Source: Actinomyces marmotae
GTDB lineage: Bacteria > Actinomycetota > Actinomycetes > Actinomycetales > Actinomycetaceae
Reading direction: 5' to 3'
Assembly: GCF_013177295.1 (NCBI RefSeq)
Contig: NZ_CP053642.1
Span: forward strand, 310,001 to 374,000
DNA: 64,000 nucleotides
The translations under genes and the position numbers were made by a program. The notes under the pieces are model-generated. The model was not told the origin of the DNA. It saw nothing but the letters and a program-made list of their open reading frames with translations, and ran no database searches. Positions within the stretch are counted from its first letter, which is position 1, and each line of letters begins with the position of its first letter. This document shows positions 43,744-52,305 of the stretch, in pieces.

Positions 43744-46458
43744 ATGCCCAAGTACGTGTACCGCTTCAGTGAGGGAGACAAGGACCAGAAGGACCTCCTG
43801 GGCGGCAAGGGTGCGAACCTCGCCGAGATGACCCGCCTCGGCCTGCCCGTTCCCCCCGGCTTCACGATCACTACCGACGCCTGCCGGGCCTACCTCGCCG
43901 ACGGCGCCGTCCCCGACGAGCTCGCCGTCCAGGTGACCACCGCCCTGCGGCAGGTCGAGGAGGAGCTCGGTCGCGAGCTCGGCGCCCCCGAGGACCCCCT
44001 GCTCGTCTCCGTGCGCAGCGGCGCCAAGTTCTCCATGCCCGGCATGATGGAAACCGTCCTGAACATCGGCCTCAACGACTCCTCCGTCGATGGGCTCGCC
44101 GAGGCCAGCGGGGACGCGCGCTTCGCCTGGGACTCCTACCGCCGCCTCATCCAGATGTTCGGCAAGACTGTCCTGGACATCGATGGCGAGTACTTCTCCA
44201 GTGCCCTCGACGCCAAGAAGGCCTCGCGCGGCGTCGTTCTCGACTATGAGCTCGACGTCGACGCCCTGCGCGAGCTCGTCGAGGAGTACAAGGCCATCGT
44301 CCGCGAGCAGGCCGGCATCGACTTCCCCCAGGACCCCCGCGGCCAGCTCGACATGGCCACCGAGGCCGTCTTCCGCTCCTGGAACACCGAGCGCGCCCAC
44401 ATCTACCGGCGCCGCGAGAAGATCCCCCACGACCTGGGCACGGCCGTCAACGTGTGCACGATGGTCTTCGGCAACATGGGGCAGACCTCCGGCACCGGCG
44501 TCTGCTTCACCCGCGACCCCTCCACCGGCCGCTCCGGCGTCTACGGGGACTACCTCGTTAACGCCCAGGGCGAGGACGTCGTCGCCGGTATCCGCAACAC
44601 CCTGTCCCTGGCGGACCTGGAGTCCCTCGACCCGGAGTCCTACAAGGACCTGCGCGCGGCCATGCGCAAGCTCGAGACCCACTACCGCGACCTGTGCGAC
44701 ATCGAGTTCACCATCGAGCGCGGCAAGCTGTGGCTCCTCCAGACCCGCGTGGGCAAGCGCACCGCCGCCGCGGCCTTCCGCGTGGCCACGCAGCTCGTCG
44801 ACGAGAGGCTCATCACCACCGACGAGGCCCTCACCCGCGTTACCGGGGAACAGCTCAACCAGCTCATGTTCCCGCAGTTCTCCACCACGGGGGAGCGGGA
44901 CCTGCTCACCAAGGCCATGCCCGCCTCGCCCGGCGCCGCCGTCGGCTTCATCGCCTTCGACAACGCCGAGGCCGTCGCCCGCGCCGAGGCCGGCGAATCC
45001 GTCATCCTCGTGCGTCGCGAGACTAACCCCGACGACCTGCCCGGCATGGTGGCCGCCTCCGGCGTGCTCACCGCGCGCGGCGGCAAGACCTCCCACGCCG
45101 CCGTCGTCGCCCGCGGCATGGGCAAGACCTGCGTGTGCGGCGCCGAGGCCCTCGAGGTCGACGCCGCCGCCAGGACCGTGCGAGTCGCCGGGCGCGACGA
45201 GCTCCTCACCAGCGAGGACATCATCGCCATCGACGGCACCACCGGTGAGGTCTTCCTCGGCTCGGTAGAGGTGGCCGACTCGCCCGTCATGACCTACCTG
45301 CGCCGCGGCCTGGAGACCGCCCTGGACAGCGCCGGCGACGTCGACAACCGCGAGCTCATCACCAGCGTCGACCGCCTCATGCGCCACGCGGATAAGGTCC
45401 GGCGCCTGGCGGTGCGCGCCAACGCCGACAACCCCGACGATGCCCGTCACGCCATCCACCGCGGCGCCGAGGGCGTGGGCCTGTGCCGCACCGAGCACAT
45501 GTTCCTCGGCGAGCGCAAGAAGTTCGTCCAGAACCTCATCCTGGCCTCCACCGATGCCGAGCGCGAGGCGGCCCTCGCCGCCCTGTTGCCCCTGCAGAAG
45601 GGTGACTTCGTCCAGATGTTCGAGACGATGAACGGCAAGCCCATGACCGTTCGCCTCATCGATCCGCCCCTGCACGAGTTCCTCCCCGACCTCACCGAGC
45701 TCAGCGTCAAGGTGGCCGTCGACCGGGAGAAGGGGGTCCTCGACCCCGCGGATGAGGCCCTCCTAGCCGTGGTGCGCAAGAGCCACGAGGCCAACCCCAT
45801 GCTCGGCCTGCGCGGCGCCCGCCTCCTGCTGACCATGCCCGGGCTCATCGAGCTCCAGGTGCGCGCCATCGCCGAGGCCGCCGTCGAGCGCCTGCGCGCC
45901 GGGGGAGACCCGCGCCCCGAGATCATGATCCCGCTCATCGGCTCCGTCCGGGAGCTCCAGATCGCCCGCGAGCGCGCCGAGGCCGTCCTGGCCGAGGTCG
46001 GCGCCGAGTCCGGCTACGACCTCTCCTTCCCGATCGGCTGCATGATCGAGTTGCCCCGCGCCGCCGTCACCAGCTCCCACGTGGCGGAGGAGGCCGACTT
46101 CTTCTCCTTCGGCACTAACGACCTGACCCAGACCACCTGGGGCTTCTCCCGCGATGACGTCGAGACCTCCTTCGTGGGCCGCTACATCGATGAGGCGATT
46201 TTCGGCACCTCCCCGTTCGAGTCCATCGACGTCGACGGCGTGGGCGCCATGGTGCGCCTGGGCGTCGAGGGCGGCCGCTCGACCAAGCCCGGGATGAAGA
46301 TGGGCGTGTGCGGCGAGCACGGCGGAGACCCCGAGTCCATCGCCTTCTTCCACTCCGCGGGCGTCGACTACGTGTCCTGCTCCCCGTTCCGCGTCCCCGT
46401 GGCGCGCCTCGAGGCCGGCCGCGCCGCCGTCCTCACCCCGGAGCCGGACCGGCAGTAG
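43744..46458 (+). CDS. ppdK: Pyruvate, phosphate dikinase
   Basis: PPDK interconverts pyruvate, ATP and phosphate with phosphoenolpyruvate, AMP and pyrophosphate. The 904 residues are the usual length. The ATP-grasp domain starts LLGGKGANLAEMTRLGLPVP near 20. The swivelling domain carries the phosphohistidine in GGKTSHAAVVARGMGK near 450, with the regulatory Thr two residues before the His. The PEP/pyruvate barrel ends GVCGEHGGDPESIAFF near 855 with the catalytic Cys. In anaerobic actinobacteria the enzyme often runs glycolysis with pyrophosphate economy. A C4-type regulatory protein is not encoded nearby. The gene stands alone with its own promoter. Confidence 0.97.
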   Translation: MPKYVYRFSEGDKDQKDLLGGKGANLAEMTRLGLPVPPGFTITTDACRAYLADGAVPDELAVQVTTALRQVEEELGRELGAPEDPLLVSVRSGAKFSMPGMMETVLNIGLNDSSVDGLAEASGDARFAWDSYRRLIQMFGKTVLDIDGEYFSSALDAKKASRGVVLDYELDVDALRELVEEYKAIVREQAGIDFPQDPRGQLDMATEAVFRSWNTERAHIYRRREKIPHDLGTAVNVCTMVFGNMGQTSGTGVCFTRDPSTGRSGVYGDYLVNAQGEDVVAGIRNTLSLADLESLDPESYKDLRAAMRKLETHYRDLCDIEFTIERGKLWLLQTRVGKRTAAAAFRVATQLVDERLITTDEALTRVTGEQLNQLMFPQFSTTGERDLLTKAMPASPGAAVGFIAFDNAEAVARAEAGESVILVRRETNPDDLPGMVAASGVLTARGGKTSHAAVVARGMGKTCVCGAEALEVDAAARTVRVAGRDELLTSEDIIAIDGTTGEVFLGSVEVADSPVMTYLRRGLETALDSAGDVDNRELITSVDRLMRHADKVRRLAVRANADNPDDARHAIHRGAEGVGLCRTEHMFLGERKKFVQNLILASTDAEREAALAALLPLQKGDFVQMFETMNGKPMTVRLIDPPLHEFLPDLTELSVKVAVDREKGVLDPADEALLAVVRKSHEANPMLGLRGARLLLTMPGLIELQVRAIAEAAVERLRAGGDPRPEIMIPLIGSVRELQIARERAEAVLAEVGAESGYDLSFPIGCMIELPRAAVTSSHVAEEADFFSFGTNDLTQTTWGFSRDDVETSFVGRYIDEAIFGTSPFESIDVDGVGAMVRLGVEGGRSTKPGMKMGVCGEHGGDPESIAFFHSAGVDYVSCSPFRVPVARLEAGRAAVLTPEPDRQ

Positions 46459-46481
46459 GCCCCGCGCGGGCCACCGGTGAT

Positions 46482-46516
46482 GGCGCCCATCGCCTCCTCG
46501 TGGGGTGGTGGGCGCC
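46482..46516 (+). terminator. Terminator region of ppdK
   Basis: GGCGCCCA (46482-46489) pairs with TGGGCGCC (46509-46516). Another GC-rich stretch and a run of seven T (46557-46563) follow. Confidence 0.5.
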
Positions 46517-46577
46517 GTCGCGCGTCCCGGCGTGCCCCGCGCCCCGTGCCCGCCTCTTTTTTTCCCCCCCCTCCCGC

Positions 46578-46631
46578 CGAGACCGGTCGAAAACACGGGC
46601 GAGACCGGTCGTTGTTAGGAGCGAGACCGGT
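46578..46631. repeat. 22-bp repeat array, copy 3 (three units, forward)
   Basis: CGAGACCGGT occurs at 46578, 46600 and 46622, exactly 22 bases apart, with 12-base spacers CGAAAACACGGG and CGTTGTTAGGAG. All units face right, toward the surface-protein module. The matching array with opposite orientation is at 48496-48571. Confidence 0.93.
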
Positions 46632-46634
46632 TGG

Positions 46635-46684
46635 TTGTCCACAGGGCGGTGCTGGTGGGGCGGGGTTAGTGGGGGTTTTCCACA
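46635..46684 (+). promoter_or_regulatory. Two DnaA-box-like sequences
   Basis: TTGTCCACA (46635-46643), the preferred DnaA box of Streptomyces and mycobacteria, and TTTTCCACA (46676-46684) face the same way, 41 bases apart, immediately after the repeat array. Two boxes alone do not make an origin, and no replication gene is near. Confidence 0.4.
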
Positions 46685-46835
46685 GATTGGCGGTGGGGTC
46701 TAGCGCCGGGGGTGGGTGGGGCCCTAGGGTTGGGGCCCGACGGCGATGCCGCCGTCGTCTGGGGCCGACCTGGGGCCTCGCGCTTGCCCTGGTCCACGTC
46801 CGCATCGACTCCTCGCTTGGAAGGCCCCAGAACCC

Positions 46836-47621
46836 ATGACCCCCGCGCCCCGCCCCTCGCCAACCCACGCCGGCGACCCCGCTGCGCCCCAACAACGCGG
46901 CGCCACCCCTCACCCACCCGGCCGGCGCCGTGGGCGCCTCGAGGCGCGGATGGGCCGGTGGGCTCGCCCGGTGGCGCTGGCGCTGGTGTCCTGCTGCGCC
47001 CTGGCGCCGGGACTGCTGACGGCCTGCGCCAAGGACCCCGCCCCGCCTGAGGCCAATGGGACCCTGCCCACGCAACTCGCGGTCACCCCCACCTCCAGCG
47101 AGCTGGCCTCGCCCACCAGCGCGGAGGTCGCCCCCAGTGCCAGCGCGGCGGTCTCGCTCAGCCCCGAGCTGGCCGCTCAAAAAGCTACCGCCCTGGCCAT
47201 GCCCAAGCCCCCCATGCCCGCGGAGGCCACTGAGAACACCCAGCAAGGCGCCGTGCGCGCCGCCGTGCGCTTCTTCGAGCTCTACCGCTACGCCTTCATG
47301 ACCGGCGACACCACCGACCTGGCCGCCATGAGCGAGGATCGCTGCGTCTTCTGCAAGTCCGCCATCGACGACGCCACCGCGCTCCACAAAAGCGGAGGAT
47401 GGGCCAATTTGTGGACCCTAAGGATCACGAACATCGAGTACAACCCCCCAGGGGAGGGGAAGGAGTACTGCGGGATCAGATTCACGGTGATATCAGATGA
47501 ATCAACATCAGTGAATCGTTACGGTGAGGAGGTCAAAGATGAAGCCGAGGAGTCGAGGCTCTTCATGATCCTGCGGTACCAGGATGGCATGTGGCATGTC
47601 GGAGGGGTGTCGTTGAATTGA
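46836..47621 (+). CDS. DUF6318 family lipoprotein
   Basis: The protein has 261 residues. A basic Pro-rich start is followed by a hydrophobic helix and lipobox LLTAC (Cys near residue 65), a Ser/Thr/Pro tether of about 70 residues, then a folded domain: GAVRAAVRFFELYRYAFMTG, DLAAMSEDRCVFCKSAIDDA and FMILRYQDGMWHVGGVSLN. These match the DUF6318 surface lipoproteins of Actinomyces, whose function is unknown. The last third of the gene is much richer in A+T than its neighbours, a sign of foreign or variable origin. An internal start near 46950 would give a more normal lipoprotein signal. It overlaps the PKD gene (TGATG). The probable -10 is TAGGGT at 46725. Confidence 0.78.
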   Translation: MTPAPRPSPTHAGDPAAPQQRGATPHPPGRRRGRLEARMGRWARPVALALVSCCALAPGLLTACAKDPAPPEANGTLPTQLAVTPTSSELASPTSAEVAPSASAAVSLSPELAAQKATALAMPKPPMPAEATENTQQGAVRAAVRFFELYRYAFMTGDTTDLAAMSEDRCVFCKSAIDDATALHKSGGWANLWTLRITNIEYNPPGEGKEYCGIRFTVISDESTSVNRYGEEVKDEAEESRLFMILRYQDGMWHVGGVSLN

Positions 47622-48469
47622 TGCTGCGCGCGACTCTGGCGGCCGCCTTAATGATCTTCCCCTTCCCTCTCACGGGGCCATCCGGGGGCCATGACCCAGA
47701 AGGCAGGGGCCAGCGATACATCGATGGTAGAGCGTTCGACAATAAAGTCACCGTGATGTCATCGTCGTACAAGGAGGTTCGGGTTGGGGGCGGCCCCCCG
47801 CCGTCGTCAACCAGCGGGAACGATGGGGGCGGGCCAGCAGTGGTGGTCTCTGCCGGACAGCCCCAGGCAGGGCCGGTGGAGGGCGATCACATCTGCGACG
47901 GGCAAGACGCCCAGGGCAACGACATCGGCGCGTGCCGCTTCCAACCCGCCCCCACGCGCCCCGCCCCAGCACCGGACGCCCCGGCCCCGGCCCCGGCCGC
48001 CCCGGCGCCGATCATCCTGACCTCCCGCGACGTGGCCACCCTCATCGTCGAGGGCTCGGGCATCACCCTCCAACCACCCGGGGACACCATCTTGCTGCAC
48101 ATGCCCCTGATCGCCCACACCAACCCCACCACCCGAACACTATCCACCACCGTAGGCACCACCACCGTCGAGATCGAGGCCACCCCCACCACCTACACCT
48201 GGAACTGGGGGGATGGCACCAGCACAACCACCACCGACCCCGGGCATCCCTACCCCCACCAGACCGTGACCCACCTGTACGCCACCACCGCCAACAACGT
48301 CACCGTCACCCTGACCACCACCTGGCAAGCCCGCTACCGCCCCACCGGCACCACCACCTGGAAACCCGTCGACGGCTACATCACCACCACCCAGGCCGCC
48401 CCACCCTTCAACATCCGCCGCCTGGTCCCCTACCTATCCGACGACGCCGAAGAGCACCACAACCACTAA
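47621..48469 (+). CDS. Secreted PKD-domain protein
   Basis: The protein has 282 residues. A short hydrophobic signal (LRATLAAALMIFPFPL) is followed by a linker with Pro/Ala repeats and a Thr-rich domain containing TYTWNWGDGTSTTTTDPGHP and VTHLYATTANNVTVTLTTTW, the core strands of a PKD fold. PKD domains are beta-sandwich modules used in surface adhesion or glycan binding. Cysteines in HICDGQDAQGNDIGACRF may form a disulfide. No sortase signal is visible at the C-terminus (DAEEHHNH), so anchoring would come from its lipoprotein partner or none. It is coupled to the DUF6318 gene. Confidence 0.8.
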   Translation: MLRATLAAALMIFPFPLTGPSGGHDPEGRGQRYIDGRAFDNKVTVMSSSYKEVRVGGGPPPSSTSGNDGGGPAVVVSAGQPQAGPVEGDHICDGQDAQGNDIGACRFQPAPTRPAPAPDAPAPAPAAPAPIILTSRDVATLIVEGSGITLQPPGDTILLHMPLIAHTNPTTRTLSTTVGTTTVEIEATPTTYTWNWGDGTSTTTTDPGHPYPHQTVTHLYATTANNVTVTLTTTWQARYRPTGTTTWKPVDGYITTTQAAPPFNIRRLVPYLSDDAEEHHNH

Positions 48470-48495
48470 CCCACCCCCACTAAGCCCGCCCCCGA

Positions 48496-48571
48496 ACCGG
48501 TCTCGGTCTTCATAACGACCGGTCTCGCCCGTAATAACGACCGGTCTCGCTCGTGATTTCGACCGGTCTCG
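48496..48571. repeat. 22-bp repeat array, copy 4 (four units, reverse)
   Basis: ACCGGTCTCG occurs at 48496, 48518, 48540 and 48562, exactly 22 bases apart. This is the same unit as copy 3 but pointing left, toward the module. The 12-base spacers read on the unit strand are CGAAATCACGAG, CGTTATTACGGG and CGTTATGAAGAC. Confidence 0.93.
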
Positions 48572-48593
48572 ATGACAGCGGGGAGGGGAGGGG

Positions 48594-48980
48594 CTATGGG
48601 GCGCTGGGGGAGGAGGGGGAGGCCCCGTCGTCACCCTCGGCCTCGTCGCGGCGGCGACGGCGGATGTCCCGCTCCAGGCTTCGCAGGAACTCCGGGTCGT
48701 CGTCTGGGCCCAGGGGCCGCGGCCTCTCGGGGCGGCGGAACTCCACTGCCTCGCGCGAGGACCAGAGCTTGGGCTCGACGACGCCTCCGCGCTCCTCAGC
48801 GGCCTTCACCCGCGAGGTGATGATCCACGCGATCGGCCCCACACCGGTCAGGGCCAGGATGATGAGGAGCCACATGGGCTTCGGGAGTCGCGCGGGCATG
48901 TCCTCGCCCGGGGTGCGGGCGCAGTCCAGCACCGAGTAGATCGCCAGGGCGAACAGGAGGACGATGAGAACGGCGCGCAC
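48594..48980 (-). CDS. Small membrane protein with PLDc_N-like domain
   Basis: The 128 residues begin VRAVLIVLLFALAIYSVLDC, followed by ARLPKPMWLLIILALTGVGP and IAWIITSRVK. This is the two-helix PLDc N-terminal domain found alone in actinobacterial membrane proteins. A charged tail with many Arg, Asp and Glu follows. Function unknown. GTG 48980 lies six bases after TATGGT on the reverse strand, so it is leaderless. It is divergent from menE. Confidence 0.8.
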   Translation of the reverse strand: MRAVLIVLLFALAIYSVLDCARTPGEDMPARLPKPMWLLIILALTGVGPIAWIITSRVKAAEERGGVVEPKLWSSREAVEFRRPERPRPLGPDDDPEFLRSLERDIRRRRRDEAEGDDGASPSSPSAP

Positions 48981-49062
48981 GCCCCCACCATATCCGAGTC
49001 GTCGATCGCGGGCGGGCCGAGTCCGGGCGGCGCGATGGCGCGAGCGATGCGAGGATGCCCCT

Positions 49063-50382
49063 GTGAGCGCGCGCCCGGCCCCCCTCCTCCTGCGCGGCGG
49101 CACCGATCCCGACGCCGTCGCCGGGCTCCGGGCCGCCCTGATCCCCCTGCTCGCCCTGGAGGCCTCCCGCCCCGCCCCCTCCACGGCTGCCCCAGCGCCC
49201 GGCGCCGCCTCCCGCCCATTACTCGTCCCCATCGCCCCGCATGAGGATGAGGCCCACGTCCGCGCCGACCTCGCGCGACGTCTCGACCCCTTCGGCCCCG
49301 CCGCCCGCGCCGACGTCCTCCTGCGCACCTCGGGCTCCACCACGGGCACCGGCTCCCTCATCGCCATGAGCGCCACCGCTCTTGCCGCCTCCGCCCGCGC
49401 CACCCACGCGCGCCTGGTCGGGCCCGGCACCTGGGTCCTCGCCCTCCCTGCGCACCACGTCGCCGGGCTCCAGGTCCTCGTGCGCTCGCTCGTGGCCGGG
49501 ACCGAGCCCATCGTCGTCGACGCCACCGGCGGGTTCACGACCGGCGCGCTCACCGACGGACTCACCCGCGCCCTCGCCACCAGCGGCGGCCCGATCTACC
49601 TCTCCCTCGTGCCCACCCAGCTCCTGCGCGCCCTGGCGGATCCTGACTGCGCCCGCGCCCTGGCCCGCGCCAGCGCCGTCCTCCTCGGCGGGGCCGCCGC
49701 CGACGCCGCCCTGCTCGCCCGGGCCCGCGGCGCCGGCATCCCCATCGTCACCACTTATGGGATGAGCGAGACCGGCGGCGGCTGCGTCTACGACGGCGCC
49801 CCCCTCGACGGCGTCACCGTCACCATCGAGGACCCCGACACCACCGGCGCGGGCCGCATCGCCCTGGCGGGCCCCGTCCTCGCCCTCGGATACGCCCACC
49901 GCGAGCCTCCCGGCGGGCCCGGGGCCGAGGAGCCCTCCTCGCGCTTCACCGCCCGCGACGGGCGGCCCCTCCTGCTCACCTCTGATCGCGGGCGCCTTGA
50001 CGGGCGCGGTCGCCTCACGGTCCTCGGGCGCCTCGACGACGTCATCATCAGTGGTGGCATCAAGGTGGACCCCCATGAGGTCGAGGCCGCTCTCCTGCGC
50101 CTGCCAGGGGTCGGGGAGGCCTGCGTCGTCGGGATTCCCGATGCCCGGTGGGGCAGTGCCGTGGCGGCCGCCGTCGTGCCCGAGGCCACCGGGGGCGGAG
50201 GGCTGGATGCCGAGGCCCTGCGCTCCGCCGCGCGCGCCGCCCTGCCGGGCGCCAGGGCCCCCAAGCGCGTCGTCGTCGTGCCCGGACTGCCCCAGCGAGG
50301 CCCTGGCAAGCCCGACCGGCGCGCCGTCGCCACCCTCCTGGCCGAGCCGAGCCGGCCGGGGGCCTCCCGGCCGGGCCCCTGA
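49063..50382 (+). CDS. menE: o-Succinylbenzoate-CoA ligase
   Basis: MenE activates o-succinylbenzoate with CoA in menaquinone synthesis. The 439 residues are an AMP-forming ligase: P-loop LLRTSGSTTGTGSL near 86, LPAHHVAGLQVLVRSL near 130, TYGMSETGGGCVYDG near 231, LTSDRGRLDGRGRLTVLGRL near 305 and GIKVDPHEVEAAL near 333. The short length is typical of MenE, and the men genes nearby settle the assignment. GTG 49063 lies six bases after GAGGAT (leaderless). Confidence 0.92.
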   Translation: MSARPAPLLLRGGTDPDAVAGLRAALIPLLALEASRPAPSTAAPAPGAASRPLLVPIAPHEDEAHVRADLARRLDPFGPAARADVLLRTSGSTTGTGSLIAMSATALAASARATHARLVGPGTWVLALPAHHVAGLQVLVRSLVAGTEPIVVDATGGFTTGALTDGLTRALATSGGPIYLSLVPTQLLRALADPDCARALARASAVLLGGAAADAALLARARGAGIPIVTTYGMSETGGGCVYDGAPLDGVTVTIEDPDTTGAGRIALAGPVLALGYAHREPPGGPGAEEPSSRFTARDGRPLLLTSDRGRLDGRGRLTVLGRLDDVIISGGIKVDPHEVEAALLRLPGVGEACVVGIPDARWGSAVAAAVVPEATGGGGLDAEALRSAARAALPGARAPKRVVVVPGLPQRGPGKPDRRAVATLLAEPSRPGASRPGP

Positions 50383-50531
50383 TCCCGATCCGCGGGCGGC
50401 CCCTGACGCGCCCCCGGGCGCCGTTCTCCGCGCGCGGCCCATCCCCGGGCTCTCCCGCGCGGCCAGCCCGTCGTGGGCGCGGACGGTCGCCCGCGATAGG
50501 CTCTCAGGCGCATCCCCTCCGAGAGGACCCC

Positions 50532-51479
50532 ATGAGCAGACCAGTCCACCAGGAATCGCCCGTCCGCGCTACAAATTGGGCGGAGGTCGTGCGCCTGCGC
50601 ACTCTGCCCGCCGCCGTCGCGCCCGTCCTCCTGGGAGCTGGCGCCGCCACCTCATTGGGTGTCGGGTCCCTGCTTCGCACGCTGCTCGCGGCGGGCGTCG
50701 CCCTGGCCCTCCAGATCGGCTGCAACCTCGCCAATGACTACTCCGACGGCGTGCGCGGCACGGACGATCAGCGCACCGGGCCGCCGAGGCTGACCGCCTC
50801 GGGGCAGGTGGCGCCCCGCGCCGTCAAGCTCGCCGCCTTCGCCTGCTTCGGGATCGCCGCGGCTCTCGGACTCGCCCTGGTGGCTCTGACGGGTCAGTGG
50901 TGGCTCATCGGCGTCGGCGTGGCCGCCGTGGCCGCCGCCTGGTTCTACACCGGTGGTCCTCGCCCCTATGGCTACGCCGGCCTGGGAGAGGTGTTCGTCT
51001 TCGTCTTCTTCGGGCTCGTGGCCACCTGCGGCACCGCCTACGTCCAGGGCGGGGCCGTGCCCGGATGGCTCTGGCTCGCCGCCTGCGGGATCGGCCTCAT
51101 CGCCTGCTCCCTGCTCATGGTCAACAATCTGCGCGACATCAACACCGATCCCGTCCACGGGAAGAGGACGCTGGCCGTGCGCCTCGGCGAGTCCCGCGCC
51201 CGCAGGGCCTACACGGTCATGGTGCTCATGCCGGTGCTCATCGCCGCCGGATCGCTCGTCTGGGCGCATACCGCCGTCGGCGGCGCCTGGGACGTCGTGG
51301 CCATCGTCGACGTCGTCTGCCCCCTCGTCATCGTGTTCCCCTTCGCCTGGCGCGCCACGACCGCCGTGCGCGCCGGGGCCACCGGCCACGAGCTCATCGG
51401 CTCCCTTCGCAACGCGGGCCAGTACGAGCTCGTCTACGGCGTCGTCATCGGCCTGGCCTTCCTCATCGTGGGGACTTGA
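50532..51479 (+). CDS. menA: 1,4-dihydroxy-2-naphthoate polyprenyltransferase
   Basis: MenA attaches the polyprenyl chain to dihydroxynaphthoate at the membrane. The 315 residues have about eight helices with the two Asp-rich motifs NLANDYSDGVRGTDDQRTGP (near 74-93) and NNLRDINTDPVHGKRTLAVR near 197, the prenyl diphosphate sites. ATG 50532 has a GAGAGGA ribosome binding site, and TAGGCT about 36 bases upstream is a probable -10. It follows menE by 149 bases on the same strand. Confidence 0.95.
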   Translation: MSRPVHQESPVRATNWAEVVRLRTLPAAVAPVLLGAGAATSLGVGSLLRTLLAAGVALALQIGCNLANDYSDGVRGTDDQRTGPPRLTASGQVAPRAVKLAAFACFGIAAALGLALVALTGQWWLIGVGVAAVAAAWFYTGGPRPYGYAGLGEVFVFVFFGLVATCGTAYVQGGAVPGWLWLAACGIGLIACSLLMVNNLRDINTDPVHGKRTLAVRLGESRARRAYTVMVLMPVLIAAGSLVWAHTAVGGAWDVVAIVDVVCPLVIVFPFAWRATTAVRAGATGHELIGSLRNAGQYELVYGVVIGLAFLIVGT

Positions 51480-51494
51480 GGCCCTCGGGCACGA

Positions 51495-51551
51495 CGGCGC
51501 CCCGGCGCCCGCCGAGTACTGGGCAGTACTGGACGGGGCGCCGGGGCGCCG
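51495..51551. terminator. Strong bidirectional terminator between menA and a lipoprotein gene
   Basis: A perfect 16-bp stem (51495-51510 with 51536-51551, CGGCGCCCCGGCGCCC and its complement) separates convergent genes. The loop contains AGTACTGG twice. Confidence 0.85.
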
Positions 51552-51564
51552 CCGCTCGCGGGTC

Positions 51565-51870
51565 TCAGTTGCCGCTGTCCGGGCTCATGGAGTCGTCGCT
51601 CATCGAGTCGGCGGGGGCCTCGGAGGCGCTGTCGCCCATGGCGCCGCCGTCGCCCATCTTGTCGCCGTCCGTGGTGGAGTCATCCATCATCGAGCCAGCG
51701 GGCTCGGCGGAGGCCCCGGCGTCCGTGGCAGCCGGAGCCGTGGTGGCCGGAGCCGTGGTGGCCGCGGGGGTCGTGCTCACGGAGCCGCCGGAGTTCGAGG
51801 ACCCGCAGGCGGCCACGCCGAGGGCGGCGATGGCGACGAGGGCGGCGGCCATGGTGGTGCGAATGCGCAT
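51565..51870 (-). CDS. Small Met/Asp/Ser-rich lipoprotein
   Basis: The protein has 101 residues. The signal peptide RTTMAAALVAIAALGVAAC with a clear lipobox is followed by a Thr/Ala/Pro stretch and an acidic, Met-rich tail (SMMDDSTTDGDKMGDGGAMG, SMSDDSMSPDSGN). It has no known fold and is probably a disordered, membrane-tethered exported peptide. It closely resembles the repeat lipoprotein 450 bases upstream in signal, cysteine context and Met-Ser-Asp content, so the two are likely paralogues. Methionine-rich exported tails can bind copper or absorb oxidants; this is inference. Confidence 0.82.
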   Translation of the reverse strand: MRIRTTMAAALVAIAALGVAACGSSNSGGSVSTTPAATTAPATTAPAATDAGASAEPAGSMMDDSTTDGDKMGDGGAMGDSASEAPADSMSDDSMSPDSGN

Positions 51871-52305
51871 GTGCTTCTCCTGGTGTTGGGGTGATGCGAG
51901 CGCGCGAGAAGCGCGGCGTCTCGGTCTGGTCGCGACACCATAACGAATAGATCACTGTGGATTCTGTGATACTCCCCATATGCGCTGGTGGTCGCGGGAC
52001 TCCTCTGGCCTCCCCTGATTGCTGCGCGGCCCGGAATCGCGGGCCAATCCGTCGCGCTTCCTCCCGCTCGTGCCGGCGGGAATCTCCCGGGGCCCGTCTC
52101 AAGGAGTGCCCACGGGTCCCATCCGCGCCGGTCCTCACGGACTTGATCGGCCCGTCGGCGTCCCTTCCCCCGCAGGCGTAGAAAAGCGGTCGACCGCATC
52201 ACAATGCGGTCGACCGCCAGCGGGTACGACGAGCCCTCGGCGCGGCCCTCTCCCCAACTCAGAGGCCGCGCCGAGGGAGCTTTTACTCCGCGTTCGTCGC
52301 GGGGG
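51871..52305. other. Intergenic region between the two small lipoprotein genes
   Basis: 435 bases. The right half holds the two hairpins that end the upstream lipoprotein gene. The left half should carry the promoter of the downstream one. No gene is supported, and no SigK-type promoter was found in it. Confidence 0.5.
52186..52277 (-). terminator. Two hairpins after the repeat lipoprotein gene
   Basis: 52186-52217 forms a perfect 14-bp stem containing the palindrome GCGGTCGACCGC twice, and on the reverse strand it is followed by CTTTTC. That is a classic intrinsic terminator for the reverse-strand gene. A second perfect 14-bp hairpin, 52234-52277 (CCCTCGGCGCGGCC), lies closer to the gene. 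Confidence 0.8.

Noticed and set aside
46635..46684. Replication origin at the DnaA boxes
   Set aside because: Only two boxes, no AT-rich unwinding region, and no dnaA, dnaN or plasmid rep gene nearby.
46578..48571. CRISPR array at the 22-bp repeats
   Set aside because: Spacers are only 12 bases, follow a shared pattern, and arrays have two to four units or are palindromic. No cas gene is present.
51565..52000. A third SigK-type promoter, upstream of the first Met-rich lipoprotein
   Set aside because: The region upstream of 51870 has a GAATCC-like box, but the spacing to the nearest CGNNAT-like box is 13, not 16, so it does not fit.
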